From NCBI RefSeq assembly GCF_932294415.1, contig NC_065535.1, positions 95,186,862 to 95,250,861 of the forward strand: a stretch of DNA of 64,000 bases, given 5' to 3'. The notes under the pieces are model-generated. The model was not told where the DNA came from. It worked only from the letters and a program-made list of their open reading frames with translations, and made no database searches. Position numbers and translations under genes: made by a program. This document shows positions 42,559 to 50,378 of the stretch, piece by piece. Source of the DNA: Quercus robur (lineage: Eukaryota; Streptophyta; Magnoliopsida; Fagales; Fagaceae). How positions within the stretch are numbered: position 1 is the first letter of the stretch; each line of letters begins with the position of its first letter.

Positions 42559-43567
42559 AATGCATATGTTGAAATAATCACATGTCATCTTTTTCTTTTA
42601 AGCATTTGTTGTTAATGGCATCACCACAGATGGGTGTTTGTTTTAAATTGAATTGTTTATGAAAATATACCATTTCGACTTGAAACTTCTTAGTGAGTGA
42701 GATTTAATTTGAAACCAACCATAACTATAGGTTTTTTTTAATGGAAAATATAAACCTTGAGCTGGCATTGTTGGAACTTGTAAATGTGACACTTGACATA
42801 GACACAAACTTAGTAGTAATTTTCTTTTTCTTTTTCTTTGGGAGAAAACAAACTTAGTAGCATTTGTTGACTATTCTGGTTTTTTTAACTTTAAAGAACT
42901 ACCAAATGAATAAAAATAAAAATAAATAATGTGAAGGATAAAGTTTAGCTACAAAATTGGTTATAGTCTTAAACTATAACCTTACTCAATAAAATGAAAA
43001 TTACAACATATTTTGAAAATTTAACTATTGAATTGCATATTCTTTACTCTCTTAGTACACGTTAAATTTTTTTGTCAATCAGATATTATTTATTATATGA
43101 TCTATAAGCTTATATTTTAATCATAATTTTAAATTACAAAAACTTGCAATTTAAACAATTTATTTATAATATAGCTATTGGTCTTTAATTTTCTAGAAAT
43201 TTTGCAAGTATGAAGATTATAAGAAGAAGATGTAATCTAATGGTAGATTTGTCAAAATTCATCTCCAATAAAAAGATATCAAGTAAGGTTGTAGTCATAA
43301 GCTATAAACAATTTTGTAGCTAAACTTTGTCTATAATGTAAATGGCTTTCTAATCTTTTTTCTTTATAAAAAAAATAAAGGAAACGAAATGAAACCTATA
43401 TAAGTAGGATACTCATTTAGTGCGGCTAATACCCGTGTAGTAATTAGTCAATGGCTGAGATCGAAAAGTTAGAAAATTCACTTTTAATTTCACTATTTCA
43501 GTGCTTAGATTAAATAAAAATTAAACTTTTAACTTTTTTACATTTTTGGTAATGTTTAGGTTGATTT
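42559..43567. other. AT-rich intergenic DNA
   Basis: No gene and no bounded element recognised. CTATAACC/GTTATAG and TAGCTACAAAATTGG/CCAATTTTGTAGCTA-like words near 42950 and 43310 are inverted with respect to each other, hinting at an old foldback element of about 380 bp. Confidence 0.45.
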
Positions 43568-43583
43568 AATTAATCAATAATCA
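43568..43583. repeat. LINE target-site duplication, left copy
   Basis: AATTAATCAATAATCA, identical to 48424-48439 at the other end of the LINE. Confidence 0.93.
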
Positions 43584-43610
43584 CTTTAACTTTTTTTTCT
43601 CCTGTTCTCC

Positions 43611-43760
43611 CACCTCCGTGTGGGTTTGTCCTCCACCTCCGGGTGGCTTCCTCCACCGCCCTGTGTGGGTTATCTCCACCGCCGTGTGGCGCTTCTCCAC
43701 TTCCCTGTGTGGATTTTCTCCACCTCCGTGTGGCGCGTTTTCACCTCCGTCGTGAGGGTC
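43611..43760. repeat. LINE leader tandem repeat, about 22-bp period
   Basis: Six to seven imperfect units of the kind CTCCACCTCCGTGTGG lie near the start of the LINE leader. Short repeats near the 5' end of LINEs can act in promoter activity; here that is inference. Confidence 0.75.
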
Positions 43761-44218
43761 TTCTCTACCCACTTTTTTCGTGGGTTTCTCTTTTTTTTCT
43801 GCAGTTCCCTGAATCTAAACCTAATTTCAGCTTTCACTAACCTGTCTTTCTATCCCTTAAACTTCACATTAGCCGTCTTCTTTGGTCTTCCTGGCTTCGG
43901 TGTAGATACTTGGTGTTTGTTTCTTCTGTTTTTTGGATGCTCCACGGAAGTGGGTCTCTCTTTGACATTGGACGATTCCCATCTGGCACTTTGGAGGCGA
44001 TTTTCTTTGCTTTTGTGTGGGCCTGGTGTGCTGGCTTTGTATGGCGGGTTGCTCCACCTTTCGTGGGTTTTGGTTGCTGGAATAGCTCTCTGTTTAACGG
44101 GTTGCTCTGCCTTTTGTGGGTTTTGGTTATCTACAACCAGTGAGTGGGTCGGTACCCCTTTTGTATGGGAACCGTTTCCAGCATCTGATGAAGGAAGCGG
44201 GATTGGTCCGTCCATCTA

Positions 44219-47200
44219 ATGATTTGTCTGTGTCATTTATATTGCTTAATGATGAGTATGATTGTGTGGAATTGCAGAGGAGCCTTAAAGCCCTCTTTTC
44301 AAAATCATGTTAGGGAACTGGTTAATTGTCATGATCCAGCTATTATGGTTGTTATGGAGACTCGAATTGGTGGTGATAGAGCTAGGGATATCTCGGATAG
44401 GTTGCCGTTTGATGGAGCCATCCATTCAGACACGATTGGTTTCTCTGGTGGAATTTGGCTTCTCTGGAACTCTGATAAAGTGCAGATTACTCAGTTAGCT
44501 ATGTCTGAGCAGGAGATTCACGTTTTAGTGAAGGTAATCTCAACTTCCCTTGAATTTATTTTTTCTGCTATTTACGCCAGTCCTAGATTCCATGAAAGAT
44601 GCATATTGTGGAACAATCTTAAAAATGTTGCTGACCTGCATGAGAAACCTTGGATAACAGCTGGAGATTTTAATGAAATTCTTGCTGTTGGGGACAAGTT
44701 TGGGGGTAGAGCTGTTAATTCAAATAGGTCCTTGCTTTTTAAAGACTGTTTTGATTATTGCAACATGATAGATATGGGGTTCACTGGGCCTCGGTTTACT
44801 TGGACTAACAGACGTAATTTTAATTCGTTAGTCCAAGAAAGAATTGATCGTTTCTTTGCTAATCCAAACTGGTGTGCTGCTCATCCCGATGCGAAGGTGA
44901 CTCATCTTACAAGATGTGCATCTGATCATTGCCCGGTGCTTCTCGAACCCAACCCGAGTATTGGGTTTCGTCTTCCCAGGCCATTTAGATTTCAAAGCTT
45001 TTGGTTGTCTGACCTATCTTTTCCTGGGATTGTTTCGGAAGCTTGGGGGCTTTATCGACCACTCCAAGTGGCTATTGATTGTTTTTCCAGGAAGGCTTCG
45101 GATTGGAATAAGCACCACTTTGGAAATATCTTTGGGAGGAAGAAGCGAGTTTTAGCCCGGCTGAATGGTGCCCAGAAAGCTTTGGCTGAAACTCCTTCTC
45201 ATTCTTTGGTGGAATTGGAGAAATCTTTGCATAAAGAGTTAAATGAGATTCTTTGTCAGGAAGAGGAGTTGTGGGTGCAAAAGTCTCGTATTAATCGGCT
45301 AATTGAGGGCGATAGAAACACTGCCTTTCATCATATGTCTACAATTGTTAGGAGAAGGCGTAACCGTATTTCGCGTATAAAAAATGATATGGGAGAATGG
45401 ATTACTAGTGAGGGTGGGACTATATCTTTTATTAGAGAAGGGTTTAGTAAATTGTTTTCAACTACCCTTGATTCTTCTCCTTTACATATCCCCCAACCCT
45501 CTAGGTGGCAAGTGGTTTTGTCGGAAGAGGATAAGGGCAGCCTGAATTTACCGGTGTCTGATGATGAAATCAGAGAGGGTTTGTGGGCTTTAAAACCGTT
45601 CAAAGCCCCTGGTCCGGATGGACTCCATGCAGGGTTTTTCCAAAGGTTTTGGCCCACTGTAAAGGAATCTGTGAGGAATGAAGTTATGTCTATCTTTGAA
45701 GAAGGTAGAATTCCCGAGTACCTCAATAGAACCAATATTGTTCTAATTCCTAAAATTGCGGGCCCGGAAAGTTTAGGGAATTATCGTCCCATTAGTCTTT
45801 GCAATACGGTGTACAAAATTGTCTCTAAGATCATTGTAGCTAGGCTTAGACCTCATCTTGATAAGCTAGTCTGCCCTCTCCAATCTGCTTTTGTGCCGGG
45901 GAGGCGAAGTGTAGACAATGCTATTGTGGTGCAAGAGTTAATTCATACTATTAGTAATAAGAGGGGGCTGGGAAGCTACATGGCGATTAAAGTGGATCTT
46001 GAAAAGGCTTATGACAAAATTGAAAGGAGTTTCATTCGAGAAGTGTTGATTAATGCAAATTTACCCTACAATTTGGTTAATCTCATCATGAGTTGTGTTT
46101 CATCTGTTTCCACTTCTATCCTATTTAATGGTGGACTTGCTGAGCCTATTTTCCCCTCGCGTGGAATTAGGCAAGGTGATCCATTATCTCCTTACCTCTT
46201 TATTCTTTGTATGGAAGTTCTTGGGCATATCATTGAAGATAAGTGTAGTGTAAAGAGTTGGGTTCCTGTCAAAAGCTCTCAGAGTGGGATGGCTTTTTCT
46301 CACTTGTTTTTTGCAGATGATTTGGTTCTCTTTGCAAAGGCGGATCATGTGAATTGTTCTACAATTAGGGATGTGCTTGATGACTTTTGTACTAGGTCTG
46401 GCCAATCCATCAGTGAGAGTAAGTCTAGAGTCTATTTCTCCCCAAATGTAGACGTGGATACTAGAGAATCGTTGTGTGATATTTTGGGTTTTAAGTCTAC
46501 TCCTAATCTTGGAAAGTATCTTGGGTTTCCCTTGAAGCACCGGGGAGGGAACAATCAAGATCAAAATTTCATTTTGGAGAGGATCAAGCAAAAGTTGGCA
46601 GGGTGGAAAGCTAATTTATTATCACTTGCAGGCAGAACAGTGCTCATTCAAGCCTCCACATCTACTATTCCTGCCTATGTCATGCAATGCACGGTGTTAC
46701 CCAAGAAGTTGTTGGATGATATTGATAGAGTTAATCGCAATTTTCTGTGGGGATCTTCGGATTCTTTGAAAAGAACACACTGGGTGGGTTGGCACAAAGT
46801 TACCAAAGCCAAAGAGCAAGGGGGTCTTGGAATTCAATCAGCTAGGGGAAGGAATCAAGCTCTGCTTGCTAAGCTTAATTGGAGATTTCAGACGGAGAAG
46901 GATGCTATGTGGGCAAAGGTTCTTAGAAGCAAGTATTGTACTAGCCATCGGTTGCACGCTAGAGCTAAAGACATGCTTCCTTGCTCTAGAGTTTGGAAAG
47001 CAATTCAAAAGGGCAGTGAGGTTTTCCATAAAGGCACTCGGTGGATTCTGGGGCAAAATAGTAATTTGAGCATTTGGCATGACAAATGGTTTGCAAAGGC
47101 TCCGTTAAGAGCTTTAATTCAAGGTCCTCTCCTTGAAGAAGAAGAGAGGCTCCAAGTTAAAGAGGTTTTTGGTCCTCATGGATGGGATTGGTCAAAAGTT

Positions 47201-47674
47201 TCTGTCCAAATTCCAAATGATGTTATTATGGAAATTAATGCCATGCCTTTTTCTTTAGGGACTTCAATTGAGGAAGATAGGTTGATTTGGAATGGTGATA
47301 AGCATGGGGATTTTGAGCTCAAATCAGCGTATTCTTTAGCCACTAGATTCAGTGAGGAGGAAGAGGAGTTTATGGGTTGTTGGGTTTGGAAGGTGGATAC
47401 TTTACCACGCATTAAATCTTTCATGTGGCAATGCTTGCATAATAGCATTGGGGTGGGAGATTGCCTTGTTAAAAGGCACCTTAGTGAGATGGATAGGTGT
47501 CCTATCTGTCTAAGGGAAGTTGAGACCATTATTCATAGACTTAGGGACTGTGAGATGGCAAAAACAACTTGGACTAGCTTGGGGGTTCAGCCAAACAGCA
47601 GCTTCTTTGAGGATAGCATCCACATTTGGCTTGAAAAGAATTGCAAAGATCATGGGTGCAGAGTGCCCAATTAG
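44219..47674 (+). CDS. LINE polyprotein: endonuclease and reverse transcriptase (nonsense-truncated)
   Basis: The 1151-residue frame starts in TAATG, overlapping the stop of an upstream low-complexity frame; the next ATGs (44255 and 44261) begin MSMIVWNCRGALKP, the usual start of plant L1 endonucleases. The AP-endonuclease domain (about 15-240) shows ETR, GDFNEI and SDHCPV motifs. Reverse transcriptase (about 440-720) shows KAPGPDGLHAGFF, SLCNTVYKIVSK, VDLEKAYDKI, GIRQGDPLSPYLF and the catalytic FADD. A zinc-binding region (about 1040-1120) has CPIC and H....C. The frame ends at TAG (47672-47674) where the reading continues in the same frame afterwards, so the stop is a secondary mutation. 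Codon use is normal for a retroelement. Confidence 0.9.
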   Translation: MICLCHLYCLMMSMIVWNCRGALKPSFQNHVRELVNCHDPAIMVVMETRIGGDRARDISDRLPFDGAIHSDTIGFSGGIWLLWNSDKVQITQLAMSEQEIHVLVKVISTSLEFIFSAIYASPRFHERCILWNNLKNVADLHEKPWITAGDFNEILAVGDKFGGRAVNSNRSLLFKDCFDYCNMIDMGFTGPRFTWTNRRNFNSLVQERIDRFFANPNWCAAHPDAKVTHLTRCASDHCPVLLEPNPSIGFRLPRPFRFQSFWLSDLSFPGIVSEAWGLYRPLQVAIDCFSRKASDWNKHHFGNIFGRKKRVLARLNGAQKALAETPSHSLVELEKSLHKELNEILCQEEELWVQKSRINRLIEGDRNTAFHHMSTIVRRRRNRISRIKNDMGEWITSEGGTISFIREGFSKLFSTTLDSSPLHIPQPSRWQVVLSEEDKGSLNLPVSDDEIREGLWALKPFKAPGPDGLHAGFFQRFWPTVKESVRNEVMSIFEEGRIPEYLNRTNIVLIPKIAGPESLGNYRPISLCNTVYKIVSKIIVARLRPHLDKLVCPLQSAFVPGRRSVDNAIVVQELIHTISNKRGLGSYMAIKVDLEKAYDKIERSFIREVLINANLPYNLVNLIMSCVSSVSTSILFNGGLAEPIFPSRGIRQGDPLSPYLFILCMEVLGHIIEDKCSVKSWVPVKSSQSGMAFSHLFFADDLVLFAKADHVNCSTIRDVLDDFCTRSGQSISESKSRVYFSPNVDVDTRESLCDILGFKSTPNLGKYLGFPLKHRGGNNQDQNFILERIKQKLAGWKANLLSLAGRTVLIQASTSTIPAYVMQCTVLPKKLLDDIDRVNRNFLWGSSDSLKRTHWVGWHKVTKAKEQGGLGIQSARGRNQALLAKLNWRFQTEKDAMWAKVLRSKYCTSHRLHARAKDMLPCSRVWKAIQKGSEVFHKGTRWILGQNSNLSIWHDKWFAKAPLRALIQGPLLEEEERLQVKEVFGPHGWDWSKVSVQIPNDVIMEINAMPFSLGTSIEEDRLIWNGDKHGDFELKSAYSLATRFSEEEEEFMGCWVWKVDTLPRIKSFMWQCLHNSIGVGDCLVKRHLSEMDRCPICLREVETIIHRLRDCEMAKTTWTSLGVQPNSSFFEDSIHIWLEKNCKDHGCRVPN

Positions 47675-48384
47675 CCACCGTGGAGAATTCTTTTTCCTTT
47701 TGTCATTTGGTTGTTATGGAAAGAAAGAAATAATGTGGTGTTTAGAGGCCAAAACTTTCGGCCTGGTGTTCACAGTGAGGCGGTGTTCCAAGCTCTTGAG
47801 TTTTTGCATTGTGCTTTGAATCCTAAACTTGCAGGTAACAGAAGGATGGTCCGGATCAGATGGGAGAAGCCTTCACCTGGTTGGGTCACTTAAACATTGA
47901 CGGATCAGCCTTAGGGAATCCTGGTAGAGCTGGCTGCGGTGGCATCGTTCGGAATGATCGTGGAGATTGGCTTGGTGGCTTCTCTAGATGCATCGGAGTC
48001 ACCACAAGCTTTATAGCTGAGCTTTGGGCTCTTTGTGATGGCCTCAACCTTTGTCACAACATGCATCTTCAAGATGTTGATATTCAAATTGATGCCAAAG
48101 CAGTTGTTGATATTATTAGAGATCCTTATTATTCGAACCGGGTTGTTATGCCTATTGTTGATGATTGTAGACAGTTGATGTCCCAATTTGGCCAAGTTCG
48201 GATTGGGCATTGCTATCGTGAAGCTAATTGTTGTGCTAACTTTTTAGCTAGGAGAGGTGCGCTCCAAGATTGTTGTTATTATGTGTATCAGGACCCTCCT
48301 GTGGACTTGCTTGATCTTATTAGTGCGGATAAGGAGGGTGTGTATTGTATCAGGGCTATTCCTTCTGTCTCTGGTAGCCTTTAG
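47675..48384 (+). pseudogene. LINE polyprotein 3' part: RNase H region, frameshifted
   Basis: After the stop at 47672-47674 the same frame stays open to 47893 (WLLWKERNNVVFRGQNF ... RWEKPSPGWVT), then the sense reading shifts frame and continues as LNIDGSALGNPGRAGCGGI, with the RNase H acidic residues in NIDGS, AELWALCDGL and IDAKAVV, and ends in TAG at 48382-48384. RNase H activity would need the upstream part, so this segment is part of a broken polyprotein rather than a separate gene, although a 174-residue frame from 47860 is open. Confidence 0.85.
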
Positions 48385-48423
48385 TTTGTTTTAATGAAAT
48401 TTCCTCTTTACCAAAAAAAAAAA

Positions 48424-48439
48424 AATTAATCAATAATCA
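48424..48439. repeat. LINE target-site duplication, right copy
   Basis: AATTAATCAATAATCA, identical to the left copy. The first As overlap the poly(A) tail, so the boundary is ambiguous by one or two bases. Confidence 0.93.
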
Positions 48440-48707
48440 GTTTGATTTAGGCCTGCAGGGCAGGTAGGTCCAGTCCAGGATTTAACTGAGCCCAGCACAC
48501 ATTCATTCAAAACCCTAAAATCAGATCCAACGGACAATATAAACCCTTATTACCATCCAAAAGCAATAAAGAATATAAGGGATTTGATCAAACATTGACA
48601 TTCAAAAGTGCCAATTAATTTGCTAAATAAATTTTCTGGGCGTTGTGCAATGGCCAGAAACTTTTTACACGGAGAGAACACCTAATTTTCTCTTTATAGA
48701 TAAATGT

Positions 48708-49330
48708 GCATGTTAATCTGTTTAACTAAACATCTAAATTTCTCATGGGTCTCACATTTGTTTCTTTTACATTTACATCATTCACTAAAGATTAAGAACA
48801 ATAATATTGAGAGAGTTTCAAACTATTGGATCCATCAAAAAATAAAAAAATAATATTGGATCCATCAAACAACAGAATTGAAGATTGTCAATTAACCTGC
48901 TTATAATCTTCCTAGTCATATGTAAGTTGTAACTAATACTAAGATTAATTCGTATCAGGATAATCCTTCAAAGTCTGTCTGTTATCATTACTCATATATC
49001 AAAAACTATTAAGTGCTTGTAGTGCTTTAGTTTTTAGGAGCCACAAGCCAGGAATAGCTACCATACCAAACCCTGCCTGCTTCTATTTACACTTCAAGTT
49101 CACTATTTATTACTTTTTTTTTTTCTAGGGAACCAAACAGAAAATAGTCTGAGAAAAATAATTAAAGAAATAAATTGTAAAATAAAATCTTACCTTGGAC
49201 TTTGAGTTCCGTAGTTTGAATCAAATTAAATTTGAGTGCCGTGGTTTGAATGTTGAATTGATTCCCAGAACTCACGGCTATGAATCCAAAAGATAAAAAC
49301 TATGTCCAAAAAAGGGATGTACTAACTTAT
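48708..49330. repeat. Conserved non-coding block S, copy S3
   Basis: Matches S1 in order from GTGCATGTTAATCTGTTTAA through AGGATAATCCTTCAAAG, AATAGCTACCATACCAAAC and AAAATCTTACCTTG(G/A). A segment of about 130 bp that contains CAATGGCAGGAGCT in the other copies is missing here. A partial doubling of TTTGAGT(T/G)CCGT(A/G)GTTTGAAT occurs near 49200-49255. Confidence 0.85.
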
Positions 49331-49424
49331 TTCTTTGATACATTTAGTTGGGGTTGGAAGATTTAAATCATGAATACATTTGTTTGAAATATCAAGTAAT
49401 GGCAAATAATTGAGATGACTTTTT

Positions 49425-49530
49425 TTCTTTTCTTTTTTGAGTTTCAACTTATTGGTGTTGGAATAGAGTTAGAACCACAGATTTTTTACTCAATGGCAAT
49501 AAATTTTACCAGTCATGCTAATTGAAACTC
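49425..49530 (-). mobile_element. SINE relic, minus orientation
   Basis: The minus strand reads TTTCAATTAGCATGACTGGT and later GTGGTTCTAACTC and AATAAGTTGAAACTC, a decayed member of the 4794 SINE family. A parallel but deleted copy lies at the matching place in unit 1 (14300-14365), so it predates the tandem duplication. Confidence 0.6.
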
Positions 49531-49633
49531 ATATATAACAGTTGAATTACAAAGCATTTGGCAAGAAATTGACTAAATTGATACCGCTGGATTTAGGAAG
49601 AAAGGATCAAAAATAATATTTTGCCCAAACAGT

Positions 49634-49960
49634 AGTTGATAAGATACTGATTTAGCAAGAAACGTTATTCACAAATGGATGTCGTCCACTTCATCAACCA
49701 AGAAATTCCGCTAGTGCTTGCTTCATAATCATAAACCAAGAAATTCCGTTAGTGCTTGCTTCATAAACCATGAAATTCAGCTAATGCTTGCTTCCTCACG
49801 CACCAGTCCTTGGCCAAAAATGATATCTTGCCTAAACAATAGTTGATAAGAGTCTGATTAAGCAGGAAACGTTATTCACGGATGCATGTTGTCAACTTCA
49901 TAAACCAAGAATTTCGGCTAGTGCACCTAACGCACCAGTCCTTGGCCTTGGCCATGGCCA
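49634..49960. repeat. Short local repeats upstream of receptor gene 2
   Basis: AGTTGATAAGA, GCA(A/G)GAAACGTTATTCAC and TAAACCAAGAA(A/T)TTC(C/G)G recur two to three times, and GCTAGTGCTTGCTTC(A/C)T-like units recur three times. The unit 1 counterpart (about 14870-14965) has one copy. Confidence 0.75.
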
Positions 49961-50337
49961 TAGCATTGAAAAACGTGGATTATATAATAATTTTTCTTGT
50001 AAGTGTTACGCCCACAATTACTATTAATAAATAAATAAAACATAAAATGTTACACCCACTAAGTTAAAGAAGTGGGAAGGCAACTTTTCCCCCTTTTTTT
50101 TTTCTATAAGAACAAAAGAATCAAAAGCGACCTTTTGAAATCTTAGGGAAGCCAACTTTTCCAAAAGTGAATTAAAGCTATCAGTTTTTTAAAGTTAATG
50201 GATTGTTTTAAAGTTTCTCAGTTTTTTAATGATAATGGGTTTGGGATATTTGTTGAGGAGAATACGAAATCTTTAACAATCATTCCAACAGAAGGGAAGA
50301 TTCGAACTAATAAAATTCTTCTTTTGCATTCCTTGCT

Positions 50338-50344
50338 TATATAA
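50338..50344 (+). promoter_or_regulatory. TATA box of receptor gene 2
   Basis: TATATAA 41 bp before the ATG, in context CTTTTGCATTCCTTGCT shared with receptor gene 1. The upstream GAAGGGAAGATTC(G/A)AACTAA is also shared, so the proximal promoter is conserved between the copies. Confidence 0.7.
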
Positions 50345-50378
50345 GAGCGAAAATACATAGTTAATTTAGACTTAAGTT

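Larger units (their letters stand above)
43584..48423 (+). mobile_element. Near-complete L1 LINE (4.84 kb)
   Basis: Bounded by a perfect 16-bp target duplication (43568-43583 and 48424-48439), with a 635-bp leader, an endonuclease/reverse-transcriptase/zinc-binding frame, an RNase H region and a terminal A run (48413-48423 or slightly further). The insertion looks full length at the 5' end because the leader begins right after the target duplication. A typical plant L1 first open frame (Gag-like, zinc knuckle) is not seen, so this may be a lineage or deletion derivative lacking it. One in-frame stop and one frameshift in the 3' third make the copy presumably inactive. Confidence 0.92.

Noticed and set aside
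43620..44219. 199-residue frame directly upstream of the LINE polyprotein, overlapping it by TAATG
   Set aside because: Made largely from the CTCCACCTCCGTG repeat and hydrophobic low complexity; it has no zinc knuckle or Gag-like motif. Kept only as an observation under the LINE.
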